A DNA stretch of 64,000 bases from Candidatus Methanoperedens sp. BLZ2 (GTDB lineage: Archaea; Halobacteriota; Methanosarcinia; Methanosarcinales; Methanoperedenaceae): assembly GCF_002487355.1 (NCBI RefSeq), contig NZ_NTMG01000081.1, positions 1 through 64,000 of the forward strand, in the 5' to 3' direction. This document shows positions 28,011-36,797 of this stretch, one piece after another (the stretch's first letter is position 1; the number at the start of each line of letters is the position of its first letter). Position numbers and translations under genes: made by a program. The notes under the pieces are model-generated. The model saw only the letters and a list, made by a program, of their open reading frames with translations, ran no database searches and was not told the origin of the DNA.

Positions 28011-28100
28011 AATATAAGAGATATTGTGAATATTGGTGCTGGAGCAATTGTTTTGAAAGATGTTCCTGAAAATGGTAGTGTGGCTGGAGTATGGAAATAA
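28011..28100 (+). pseudogene. C-terminal remnant of a hexapeptide-repeat acyltransferase
   Basis: Directly behind the Gfo/Idh stop, the same strand encodes IGAGAIVLKDVPENGSVAGV and then a stop (frame from about 28020; stop 28098-28100). This is the standard C-terminal end of NeuD/PglD-like left-handed beta-helix acyltransferases. Nothing upstream in frame supports a whole gene, so it is a leftover of a deleted gene. The start of the next gene (28091) lies in it. Confidence 0.6.
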
Positions 28101-28885
28101 ATAATATGTATAATTTAAAAAATAAATCAATAATAATTACAGGCGGTGCAGGTCTATTAGGAGGTGCATTTTCAAGAGCATGCGCAGAATCTGATGCAAA
28201 TGTAATAATTGTTGATATCGATGAAAAAAAAGGAAACGGCATTACAGAGAGCCTTAAAAAAGAAACAAATAACAGTAACATTATTTTCCAGAAGTGCGAT
28301 ATTACTAATATCAGTGATATTCAAATTTTGATTGATAGAGCATTGGATAAATTCAGCAAAATAGATTGTTTGGTGAATAATGCATATCCGCGAAATAAAA
28401 ACTATGGAAAGAAATTCGAGGATATTGATTATAAAGATTTTTGTGAAAATGTAGATATGCATCTGGGCGGTTATTTTTTAATGACACAGCAGGTAGCAAA
28501 AGTAATGATGAGACAAAACCATGGGAACATCATAAACATGGCTTCAATATACGGATTTACTGCACCCAGATTTGAAATTTATGAAGGCACGGAAATGACA
28601 GTTCCGGCAGAATATGCAGCGATCAAAGGAGCCATTATAAATTTAACCAAGTATCTGGCATCGTATTTAGGAAAATGTAATATCAGAGTGAATGCAATAT
28701 CCCCTGGCGGAGTCTATGATAAACAGCCCGATACTTTTGTCAAAGCTTACTCTAAAAAAGTAGTTCTGGGAGATAGAATGGCAAATGCGGATGATTTAAT
28801 TAATGTTTTAATATTTTTGTTATCTGATGCTTCGAAGTATATAACCGGTCAAAACCATATAGTAGATGGGGGTTGGAGTTTATAG
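28091..28885 (+). CDS. Short-chain dehydrogenase, PtmA-like
   Basis: A 264-residue SDR: IIITGGAGLLGGAFSRACA cofactor motif, CLVNNAYPRNKNYG, the catalytic YAAIKGA, and ITGQNHIVDGGWSL at the end. The NNAYPRN and HLGGYFL segments recall PtmA of Campylobacter, which acts in legionaminic acid biosynthesis. Its neighbours are all nonulosonate genes, supporting that role. Confidence 0.8.
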   Translation: MEINNMYNLKNKSIIITGGAGLLGGAFSRACAESDANVIIVDIDEKKGNGITESLKKETNNSNIIFQKCDITNISDIQILIDRALDKFSKIDCLVNNAYPRNKNYGKKFEDIDYKDFCENVDMHLGGYFLMTQQVAKVMMRQNHGNIINMASIYGFTAPRFEIYEGTEMTVPAEYAAIKGAIINLTKYLASYLGKCNIRVNAISPGGVYDKQPDTFVKAYSKKVVLGDRMANADDLINVLIFLLSDASKYITGQNHIVDGGWSL

Positions 28886-29898
28886 TATATAAGAAGATAT
28901 TTATCATCGCTGAAGCCGGTGTAAATCATAATGGCAGCCCCGGGTTAGCAAAGCGACTGATAGAAGCAGCCGCTGATGCCGGGGCAGATGCGGTAAAATT
29001 CCAGACTTTTGTGGCTGGAGAAGTGGTTAGCATCAATGCACCTAAAGCAGAATATCAGAAACAGGCTACTGATGCGTCTGAGTCCCAGTATGAAATGATT
29101 AAAAAACTGGAATTATCCCGGGAAGCCCACAAAGAATTGATGGAATATGCAAAAAATAAGAACATCATGTTCTTATCCACGCCCTTCGATGAAAGAAGTG
29201 TAGATTTGCTGGTAGAGCTTGGAGTTCCTCTGATAAAAATAGGCTCCGGGGAAATTACCAACCACCCATTTTTAAGATATGTTGCAAAAAAAGATCTGCC
29301 GATCATACTTTCAACAGGAATGTCAACTCTTGAAGAAGTAAGGGAGGCAGTTTCGGTAATAAAAAAAACCGGATGTAACGATCTGACACTGCTTCACTGC
29401 ACATCAAACTATCCCGCACATTTCGAAGATTGTAACCTGCGAGCAATGAAAACGATGGCTGATGCCTTTAAAATACCTGTCGGATATTCTGATCACACAC
29501 CCGGTAGAGTTGTACCCATTGCTGCCGCCGCCCTGGGCGCATGTGTGATCGAAAAGCATTTCACGCTGGATAAGAACCTTCCTGGCCCGGATCATCAGGC
29601 TTCTCTTGACCCGCATGAGTTAAAAGATATGGTTTATGATATCAGGATGGTTGAAAAAGCGCTTGGTTCATCCGTAAAAGCTCCGGTTGAATTAGAACTC
29701 GAAGTACGGGATGTTGTCAGGAGAAGTATTGTAGCTAAGGTTGAAATTCCCCGGGGCACCCTTATAACTGAAGATTTAATAACATTTAAAAGGCCCGGGA
29801 TCGGGATTGCGCCGAAGCACACAGATCATATTATTAAAAAAATGGCTAACCAAAATATACATAAAGACGATATAATTAAATATGAGTATCTGGAATAA
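28873..29898 (+). CDS. Nonulosonate synthase (NeuB/LegI type)
   Basis: A 341-residue TIM-barrel enzyme plus C-terminal SAF (antifreeze-like) domain that condenses a six-carbon amino sugar with phosphoenolpyruvate. FIIAEAGVNHNGS, ADAVKFQTF, IGSGEITNHPFLRY, LHCTSNYPA and EKHFTLDK are all diagnostic; the SAF domain starts near VRRSIVAKVEIPRG. No ATG fits; the TTG at 28873 overlaps the upstream gene by 13 bases behind a G-rich stretch and gives the normal N-terminus. Confidence 0.92.
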   Translation: MEFIVYKKIFIIAEAGVNHNGSPGLAKRLIEAAADAGADAVKFQTFVAGEVVSINAPKAEYQKQATDASESQYEMIKKLELSREAHKELMEYAKNKNIMFLSTPFDERSVDLLVELGVPLIKIGSGEITNHPFLRYVAKKDLPIILSTGMSTLEEVREAVSVIKKTGCNDLTLLHCTSNYPAHFEDCNLRAMKTMADAFKIPVGYSDHTPGRVVPIAAAALGACVIEKHFTLDKNLPGPDHQASLDPHELKDMVYDIRMVEKALGSSVKAPVELELEVRDVVRRSIVAKVEIPRGTLITEDLITFKRPGIGIAPKHTDHIIKKMANQNIHKDDIIKYEYLE

Positions 29899-29900
29899 AT

Positions 29901-30296
29901 ATGACATTGAGATTCGATAATTGGGAATATCCTTTAATTGAAGAAAATAAATTAACAAGGTATCATTGGCTGGTCCAGCATAAAGACAATTTAAAGCTGG
30001 GTTATAAGACCGATATAGGCGCTTTTACTTATATCAATGCTAAAAACGGAGTAACGATTGAAGATTATGTACAGATAGGTTCGCATTGTTCTTTATATAC
30101 TATTTCAACTATAGATAACAAAGAAGGGATGATAATATTAAAAAAAAATTGTAAAATAGGGAGCCACAGCACAATAATGCCCAATGTTACTGTAGGATAT
30201 AATTCAATAATCGGAGCGCATAGCTTTGTTAATAAAGATATTCCGGATAACACAATAGCATTTGGAACACCAGTCAGGATAATCAAAAATATATAA
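29901..30296 (+). CDS. Short hexapeptide-repeat sugar acyltransferase (possible LegH role)
   Basis: A 131-residue left-handed beta-helix protein with repeating I-G-x-x-x-x units (LGYKTDIGAF, VTIEDYVQIGSHCSL, CKIGSHSTIMPNVTVGYNSII) and the closing FVNKDIPDNTIAFGTPVRII. It overlaps the neuC-like start by one base. In legionaminate pathways an acetyltransferase (LegH/PglD) N-acetylates the 4-amino group; this one is shorter than PglD but is the only intact candidate in the block. Confidence 0.75.
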   Translation: MTLRFDNWEYPLIEENKLTRYHWLVQHKDNLKLGYKTDIGAFTYINAKNGVTIEDYVQIGSHCSLYTISTIDNKEGMIILKKNCKIGSHSTIMPNVTVGYNSIIGAHSFVNKDIPDNTIAFGTPVRIIKNI

Positions 30297-31450
30297 TGAA
30301 AAGAAAAATAGTTGTAATTACTGGTACTCGTGCTGAATATGGTCTGCTGCATCCTGTAATGAAAGCGATTGAAAACAACCCAAAATTAGAGCTTTCAGTT
30401 ATTGCAACAGGCATGCATCTTTCCCGGGAGCATGGTTATACTATTAATGAGATTAACAAAGATGGATTTAAAATAGATGCCTCTATAGATATGCTTCTGG
30501 GTAACGATACAGGAGCAGCAATGGCAAAATCGCTTGGCATAGGTATAGTAGGGATAACTCAGGCATTAGAACAAATCAAACCTGATATTGTTCTGATTCT
30601 CGGCGACCGTGGAGAGCCATTTGCAGGTGCAATTGCAGCAACTCATATGAATATTCCAGTCGCGCATATCCATGGCGGAGAATCAACAACTGGAGGATGC
30701 ATAGATGAAAGTATCCGCCACTCCATCACAAAATTCGCTCACATTCATTTCCCGGCAACAAAAGAAAGTGGAGATAGGATCAAAAAATTAGGCGAAGAAA
30801 TGTGGCGAATTCACATCGTTGGTGCTCCCGGGCTTGATACAATTCTAAACGCTGAATTAATACCGGGGGAGCAATTAATAAAAAATTTTTCGCTCACAGG
30901 AGACAACCCCTTCCTCCTTGTAATACAGCATCCTGTTACAACACAGCCGGAAAATGCTGCTGACGAAATGCGAATTACTTTAAATGCCCTTATGGAATTA
31001 AAGATACAAACCATATTGATATATCCAAATTCGGATGCAGGCGGGCGTTCGATGATTGAAGTTATTAAAGAATTCGAACATTTATCTTTCCTGCATACAT
31101 TTAAAAGTTTACCTCACATAGAATATCTCAGTTTAATGAAGATTGCCAGTGTGCTGGTTGGAAATTCCAGCAGCGGGATAATCGAAGCGGCGTCATTCCA
31201 TTTACCTGTGGTAAATATCGGGATACGACAGGATGGACGGCAGTGCGGGTGCAATGTACTTAATGTGGCTCATGACAAATCAAAGATAATTGAAGCGATA
31301 CATACGGCGTTACATGATAAAACATTTAAGCAGAAAGTTAAGCAGTGTACTAACCCTTATGGCGATGGAAAAGCTGCTTTACGAATTGCAGAAGTTCTGG
31401 CTGAACTCGAAATAAATAAAGCTTTATTACAGAAAAAGATTACTTATTGA
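30296..31450 (+). CDS. Hydrolysing UDP-sugar 2-epimerase (NeuC/LegG type)
   Basis: A 384-residue GT-B-fold epimerase/hydrolase: VVITGTRAEYGLLHPVMKAI, VLGDRGEPFAGAIAA, HIHGGESTTGGCIDE, and VGNSSSGIIEAASFHLP. These match the UDP-GlcNAc 2-epimerases that release UDP to give a free 2-epimeric sugar. In a locus with 4,6-dehydratase and aminotransferase, the expected product is 2,4-diacetamido-2,4,6-trideoxymannose for legionaminate. Confidence 0.92.
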   Translation: MKRKIVVITGTRAEYGLLHPVMKAIENNPKLELSVIATGMHLSREHGYTINEINKDGFKIDASIDMLLGNDTGAAMAKSLGIGIVGITQALEQIKPDIVLILGDRGEPFAGAIAATHMNIPVAHIHGGESTTGGCIDESIRHSITKFAHIHFPATKESGDRIKKLGEEMWRIHIVGAPGLDTILNAELIPGEQLIKNFSLTGDNPFLLVIQHPVTTQPENAADEMRITLNALMELKIQTILIYPNSDAGGRSMIEVIKEFEHLSFLHTFKSLPHIEYLSLMKIASVLVGNSSSGIIEAASFHLPVVNIGIRQDGRQCGCNVLNVAHDKSKIIEAIHTALHDKTFKQKVKQCTNPYGDGKAALRIAEVLAELEINKALLQKKITY

Positions 31451-31455
31451 ATTAT

Positions 31456-32586
31456 ATGGAACACAAAACCGAAATGATACCACTTTCGCGGCCCGATATC
31501 GGAGAAGAAGAAATACGATTGGTAAATGAAGTCCTGAGAACAGACTGGCTTAGCATGGGCCCTAAAGTCGGTGAATTCGAAAAAAACTTTGCTGATTATA
31601 TCGGTACAGAGTATGCGATCGCAGTTAATAGCGGGACAAGCGGATTGCATCTTTGCATGAAGTCAATCGGGATTAATAAAGGCGATGAAGTTATAACCGC
31701 ACCTTTTAGCTTCATAGCTTCAAGCAACAGTATCATATTTGAAAATGGAAAACCCGTTTTTGTGGACATAGATCCGCATACACTTAATATTGATGCGGAA
31801 AAAATCGAGGAAGCAATAACCAGAAATACCCGGGCGATCTTGCCGGTTCATGTATTTGGCCAGCCATGTAAAATGGATGCTATAATGGACATAGCAGAAG
31901 ATAATAATTTATCGGTGATAGAAGATGCGTGCGAAGCTGTGGGCGCCGAATACAATGGTCGCAAAGCAGGAACATTCGGGGATGCCTCAGTATTTGCATT
32001 TTACCCAAACAAGCAGATGACAACAGGAGAAGGGGGAATGATTGTAACAGATAATAAAGATATAGCGCAGTCCTGCATAAGTATGAGGAACCAGGGGCGA
32101 TCAGAGAAAGGTGAATGGTTAGATCACATCAGGATCGGGTATAATTATCGTCTGGATGAGATGAGCTGCGCACTCGGAATCGGGCAGCTTAAAAGGATTA
32201 ATGAATTACTTGAAAAAAGATCCAGAGTTGCCGATGAATATTCTAAACAACTCAGTGGAATTGAAGGTGTTAAGACACAATATCTGGATCCAGGAGTTAA
32301 AATGAGCTGGTTTGTATATGTTGTTCAAGTTGGAGAATATATAGATAGAAATAAAGTCATGGTATATTTAAAAGAGCACGGTGTAAGCTGCCGTCCATAT
32401 TTTACACCGATACATCTCCAGCCATTCTATAAGGAAATGTTCGGATATGATGAAGGCGATTTCCCGATATGTGAAAAAGTATGTAATTCGACGATCGCGC
32501 TACCTTTTTATGGAAATATGGATAAAGGAACAACCAGAAAGGTATGTAATACTCTCATAGATTCGCTAAAATTTTGTGAAAAATGA
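31456..32586 (+). CDS. DegT/DnrJ-family sugar 4-aminotransferase (LegC/PglE type)
   Basis: A 376-residue PLP enzyme from ATG 31456 (a TTG at 31447 overlaps the upstream stop and is the alternative). IPLSRPDIGEEEIRLV, AVNSGTSGLHLCM, VIEDACEAVGAEYNG and FAFYPNKQMTTGEGGMIV (Schiff-base lysine) define the DegT/StrS family. It would aminate UDP-4-keto-6-deoxy-GlcNAc made by the next gene's product, whose gene overlaps by four bases. Confidence 0.9.
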   Translation: MEHKTEMIPLSRPDIGEEEIRLVNEVLRTDWLSMGPKVGEFEKNFADYIGTEYAIAVNSGTSGLHLCMKSIGINKGDEVITAPFSFIASSNSIIFENGKPVFVDIDPHTLNIDAEKIEEAITRNTRAILPVHVFGQPCKMDAIMDIAEDNNLSVIEDACEAVGAEYNGRKAGTFGDASVFAFYPNKQMTTGEGGMIVTDNKDIAQSCISMRNQGRSEKGEWLDHIRIGYNYRLDEMSCALGIGQLKRINELLEKRSRVADEYSKQLSGIEGVKTQYLDPGVKMSWFVYVVQVGEYIDRNKVMVYLKEHGVSCRPYFTPIHLQPFYKEMFGYDEGDFPICEKVCNSTIALPFYGNMDKGTTRKVCNTLIDSLKFCEK

Positions 32587-33608
32587 AACGTGCTATTATG
32601 GAACATATATTCAAAAATAAAAATATTATAGTAACAGGCGGAACCGGATCTATAGGCAGCGAAATAGTCCGCAGTCTTCTTACATATGAGCCCAAAGTGG
32701 TGCGAATATTAAGCAGGGACGAAACGAAGCAGTTTGAACTCGAACAAGAACTTGGAAATCTTGATAATATCAGATTCCTGATCGGAGATATAAGGGATAA
32801 GGAAAGACTGAAAAGAGCATTCGAAGGTATCGATATTGTCTTCCATGCTGCAGCAATGAAACATGTACCTGCATGTGAATATAATCCATTTGAGGCTGTG
32901 AAGACGAATGTTGTCGGAACGCAAAACGTGATTGATGCAGCTCTTGATAATAAAGTTGAAAAAGTAATCGCCATCAGTACCGACAAAGCTGCAAGCCCCA
33001 TGAATACTATGGGAGCAACAAAACTTCTTGCTGAAAAGCTAATGATAGATGCCAATTTTTACAAAGGGAACAGAAAAACAATATTTTCATGTGTTAGATT
33101 CGGCAACGTAATGTGCTCTCGTGGTTCTGTGATACCGTTGTTTAAAAAACAAATCAAACATGGAGGCCAATTGACAATAACAGACCCGGACATGACGAGG
33201 TTCATGATGACCATTCCCCAGGCAGTTGACCTTGTATTCAAAGCGACAAAGATGGCGCAGGGTGGGGAGATATTTATTTTCAAGATGCCTGTTGTAAAAC
33301 TCGGTGATCTGGCAAAATGTATGATTGAATACTTTGCGCCTGAGTATGGCCGCAAACCAGAATCGATTGAGATCAGTATCATTGGCACTCGCAACGGGGA
33401 AAAGATGTACGAGCATTTGATGACCGAAGAAGAGGCACGATATGCTTATGAAACAAAAGATATGTATATAGTATTATCCCAATCCGCTTTTCCCGGTTCT
33501 TTTTTATATGGGGGCACAAAGGCCCAGCAGAAAAGATATGCGTCTGATGATGCGAAGGTGCTGGGTATAGATGAGATTAAAAATCTGCTGTGGAACCTTC
33601 CAGGTTAA
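32583..33608 (+). CDS. UDP-GlcNAc 4,6-dehydratase with SMK-type active site (LegB/PglF-like)
   Basis: A 341-residue extended SDR: IIVTGGTGSIGSEIV, FHAAAMKHVPACEYNPFEA, and the active-site stretch Asp134-Lys135 (TDKAASP) with Met143 and Lys147 (MNTMGATK). FlaA1/PseB, the C5-inverting enzymes, have tyrosine at the Met143 position; methionine is found in WbpM/CapD/PglF-type enzymes. That favours the legionaminate/bacillosamine branch over pseudaminate. It lacks the membrane domain of WbpM/PglF. ATGA overlap with the aminotransferase gene. Confidence 0.88.
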   Translation: MKRAIMEHIFKNKNIIVTGGTGSIGSEIVRSLLTYEPKVVRILSRDETKQFELEQELGNLDNIRFLIGDIRDKERLKRAFEGIDIVFHAAAMKHVPACEYNPFEAVKTNVVGTQNVIDAALDNKVEKVIAISTDKAASPMNTMGATKLLAEKLMIDANFYKGNRKTIFSCVRFGNVMCSRGSVIPLFKKQIKHGGQLTITDPDMTRFMMTIPQAVDLVFKATKMAQGGEIFIFKMPVVKLGDLAKCMIEYFAPEYGRKPESIEISIIGTRNGEKMYEHLMTEEEARYAYETKDMYIVLSQSAFPGSFLYGGTKAQQKRYASDDAKVLGIDEIKNLLWNLPG

Positions 33609-33614
33609 TATCCT

Positions 33615-35051
33615 ATGAAAGTCTTAATCTATATGCCATTTGCAGCCTGGATCCCCCATCTTGGGACCGATCTGGAAATTGCAGCCAGACATATCGACAA
33701 AGGAGATGAAGTGCATATCATCCAATGTTCAGGTGATCTACCATCATGCGAAACAAATCCATCTCACACTAAATTACGCTGTGTTGCATGCAAATATATG
33801 CGTGACAAAGGATTATCTCTGATCAATCTGCCTGATTATAACCGACATGAACTCGTTTTACATGATTTTTCCCAATATTTTGATATACCGGATTTTTCTT
33901 CTATCGAAGAGTTGAAATCTTTTAAAATTAACAATGTCGATATTGGAATGGCTGTTGCATCCACATTAATAAGTATGACCCGTGAGTATAATCCCAAAGT
34001 AAGCAATTTTAGTAAATATATTCACGACAACATATTAATGTCAAAATCAATTTATGATTGTATGATGTACAACCTTCAACAGATCAAACCGGATGTCTTT
34101 TATATATTTAATGGGAGATTCTCAGCAATAAGACCTGCTCTGAGAGCTGCTCAGCATCTTGGTATAAAAACTTTTGTCCATGAACGTGCTGGCCGGATAC
34201 AAAAATATACACTTTCTGAAGATACCTACCCGCATGATATTGAATATCAAAAAAGCAGAATTGAACCTTTTTGGAATGATAGCCCGCATGATACTGAAAA
34301 AGAAGAAATAGCCAGGCAGTGGTTTAAAGAACGAAGAGGCGGGAAAGACCAGGGATGGTATTCATTTACAAAATCCCAGAAGAAGGGAAAATTACCAGAT
34401 GGTTTTGACGATTCAAAGAGAAATATTGCAATTTTCAATTCATCCGAAGATGAATTTGAAGCAATTGATGGTTGGCAAAATCCAATATACAAGAATCAGA
34501 TCGATGCGATTAATGCTATCATAAACGCAGATACTGATAAAAATATAATGTTCTATATAAGAATCCATCCAAACCTTAAAGGAGTGGACAATACCCAGAC
34601 TAGAGAACTATCCAGGTTAAAAAGCACAAATTTAGTCATCATTACTACAGATTCAGAGATTGATTCATATGAATTGATGGATGCCTGTGAGAAAGTGATC
34701 ACTTTTGGGTCAACAATGGGTATTGAGAGTGTTTTTTGGGGGAAACCATCTATCCTTGTAGGTAGATCATTATATGAAGATCTGGGAGGATGTTACATTC
34801 CAAAAGATCATAAAGAATTAATTGAATTTATAAATGCTTATTTAAATCCCCTTCCAGATCCTGGCGCTTTAAAATATGGATACTACCAGTCACATGCAGG
34901 AATACCATATATATATTATAATCAGGAGACTCTTTTTAAGGGAAAATTCAAGGGTATTGATTTGAAATATTCTATAGATGTTAAAATAAAAATTATTATG
35001 AACCTTATCCGTGAAACTTTTAATGATTATTTTAATCATAAAAAACCTTAA
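33615..35051 (+). CDS. Capsule-synthesis-like glycosyltransferase (possible nonulosonate transferase)
   Basis: A 478-residue soluble GT-B-like protein. FIYMPFAAW-like N-terminus (VLIYMPFAAWIP), KTFVHERAGRIQKY in the middle and VITFGSTMGIESVFWGKPSI near residue 375 resemble Kps/Kdo-type capsule transferases. Since those transfer CMP-activated acids and this gene directly follows the nonulosonate genes, it is the best candidate to transfer the CMP-nonulosonate. Family match is by segment only. Confidence 0.6.
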   Translation: MKVLIYMPFAAWIPHLGTDLEIAARHIDKGDEVHIIQCSGDLPSCETNPSHTKLRCVACKYMRDKGLSLINLPDYNRHELVLHDFSQYFDIPDFSSIEELKSFKINNVDIGMAVASTLISMTREYNPKVSNFSKYIHDNILMSKSIYDCMMYNLQQIKPDVFYIFNGRFSAIRPALRAAQHLGIKTFVHERAGRIQKYTLSEDTYPHDIEYQKSRIEPFWNDSPHDTEKEEIARQWFKERRGGKDQGWYSFTKSQKKGKLPDGFDDSKRNIAIFNSSEDEFEAIDGWQNPIYKNQIDAINAIINADTDKNIMFYIRIHPNLKGVDNTQTRELSRLKSTNLVIITTDSEIDSYELMDACEKVITFGSTMGIESVFWGKPSILVGRSLYEDLGGCYIPKDHKELIEFINAYLNPLPDPGALKYGYYQSHAGIPYIYYNQETLFKGKFKGIDLKYSIDVKIKIIMNLIRETFNDYFNHKKP

Positions 35052-35079
35052 ATTGTTTTTAAACTATGGTAAATATAAA

Positions 35080-36009
35080 ATGTATGATTTCCAATTAAAA
35101 ACACCGGTAGCTTTCTTAATATTCAACCGCCCTGACACCACCAGAAGAGTTTTTGCAGAAATAGCCAAAGCAAGGCCCCCAAAACTTCTGGTCGTTGCGG
35201 ATGGTCCGCGCGCAGATCATCCCGATGATGTGGAAAAATGCGCTGCTGTTCGTGCTATCATCGATGGCATAGATTGGGACTGCAAGGTTTTGACCAATTA
35301 CTCGGATATAAATTTGGGCTGCAAACGCCGGGTGTCGAGCGGTCTGGACTGGGTGTTCGATACAGTTGAAGAAGCAATTATTCTTGAAGATGACTGCCTG
35401 CCGCATCCGGCATTCTTTCGGTTTTGTGAGGAAATGCTCAACAAATACCGTGATGATAAACGGATTGCCATGATCAGCGGGGATAATTTCCAATTTGGTC
35501 GAAAAAGGACTGAATATAGTTATTACTTCTCTCGTTATCCTCATATATGGGGCTGGGCATCATGGCGAAGGGCCTGGGAGAATTATGATGTGGATATGAA
35601 ACTGTGGCCAGAGATTCGCGATGGAGGATGGTTGCAGGACCTGCTTGGGGCTAAAATAAGCGTTTGGTACTGGAAAAACAGATTTGAAAATGTGTATAAA
35701 GGGAAGATAGATACCTGGGATTACCAGTGGACTTTTTCATGCTGGATACAAAGTGCACTGACGATTCTACCAGCTGTTAATCTGGTGTCTAATATAGGAT
35801 TTTCTACAGGTGCGGTTCATACAATAGGAATAAGCGAGTTAGCAGAGATGAAAACCGGACATATGGTTTTTCCCATATCACATCCTCCTTATATTTTGCG
35901 TGATTCAGTGGCAGATTCAATAACCGACAGGACTATTTTTTCAGGCCGTCCATTACTGCAAAAAGGAATAAATAAAATCAAACATACCCTCAGAGGAGTC
36001 TTTAAATGA
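35080..36009 (+). CDS. Glycosyltransferase, GT2-like (HlpA-like family)
   Basis: About 309 residues from ATG 35080, downstream of the previous stop; the frame is open back to a GTG at 35011 inside the upstream gene, which is unlikely. VAFLIFNRPDTTRRVF, LVVADGPRAD, NLGCKRRVSSGLDWVF and EDDCLPHPAFFRF (acidic donor/metal motif) match a GT-A family in surface-glycan loci. PHIWGWASWRRAWENYD is also characteristic. Sugar specificity unknown. Confidence 0.78.
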   Translation: MYDFQLKTPVAFLIFNRPDTTRRVFAEIAKARPPKLLVVADGPRADHPDDVEKCAAVRAIIDGIDWDCKVLTNYSDINLGCKRRVSSGLDWVFDTVEEAIILEDDCLPHPAFFRFCEEMLNKYRDDKRIAMISGDNFQFGRKRTEYSYYFSRYPHIWGWASWRRAWENYDVDMKLWPEIRDGGWLQDLLGAKISVWYWKNRFENVYKGKIDTWDYQWTFSCWIQSALTILPAVNLVSNIGFSTGAVHTIGISELAEMKTGHMVFPISHPPYILRDSVADSITDRTIFSGRPLLQKGINKIKHTLRGVFK

Positions 36010-36071
36010 GAGCCTTTACTATCAGTTTTGTTGGGCTTGCTATTGATATTACAGACCCAAGGAAATGAAAT

Positions 36072-36797
36072 ATGTTAGCCGGAATAGAAAATTATATCAA
36101 AAAACAAGCTTTTTTCCCTACGATACCTGGTATTTTTCTAAATCCTTTTTATATATCACGAATAAATTTGTTACAGAATATAAAAAAAAACATTCACTTT
36201 TTTGATGGTGGTTATTTATTGGATGTAGGTTGCGGAAGGAAACCATACGAATCATTGTTCAATGTAACTTCGTATATTGGTTTAGACATTGCAGGCGGTG
36301 GGCACGATGATGATGCAAAATCTGCGGATGTATACTATGACGGAAAAGTTTTTCCGTTTATCGATTCTTTTTTTGATTATGTCATCTCAAATCAGGTATT
36401 AGAGCACGTTCTCGACCAGGAACAATTAATGAAAGAGATATACCGTGTTCTAAAACCAGATGGTTTACTTCTTATAACTGCTCCTTTTGTGTGGGATGAA
36501 CATGAAGCACCATATGACTACTGGCGTTATACTTCATTTGGTTTGAATTATTTTTTTTCAAAAAAGGGTTTTGGGATAATTGAACAATATAAAAGTGGTA
36601 ACTATATAGAGACTTTAGTACAAATGTTTTCTTCGTATATATATACAATATTTTTGACAAAGAATCGATATCTCAATGTTTTGATTTCAATATTTCTATG
36701 TTCTCCGATTTTAATATTTGGACTAATATTGTCCAAAGTCCTGCCAAAAAATAAAAATTTATATCTGGACAATGTTATTTTAGCGAGAAAAAGATAA
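36072..36797 (+). CDS. Class I SAM-dependent methyltransferase with hydrophobic C-terminus
   Basis: A 241-residue protein: LLDVGCGRKPYESLF SAM motif near residue 50, YVISNQVLEHV and EIYRVLKPDGLLLITAPF. The last ~50 residues contain a long hydrophobic segment (NVLISIFLCSPILIFGLIL), suggesting membrane association and so a lipid-linked substrate. It overlaps the next gene by one base. Confidence 0.8.
   Translation: MLAGIENYIKKQAFFPTIPGIFLNPFYISRINLLQNIKKNIHFFDGGYLLDVGCGRKPYESLFNVTSYIGLDIAGGGHDDDAKSADVYYDGKVFPFIDSFFDYVISNQVLEHVLDQEQLMKEIYRVLKPDGLLLITAPFVWDEHEAPYDYWRYTSFGLNYFFSKKGFGIIEQYKSGNYIETLVQMFSSYIYTIFLTKNRYLNVLISIFLCSPILIFGLILSKVLPKNKNLYLDNVILARKR

Noticed and set aside
35011-35079. Upstream GTG extension of the GT2-like gene
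   Set aside because: It would overlap the preceding gene by 41 bases and has no SD; ATG 35080 gives the family N-terminus.
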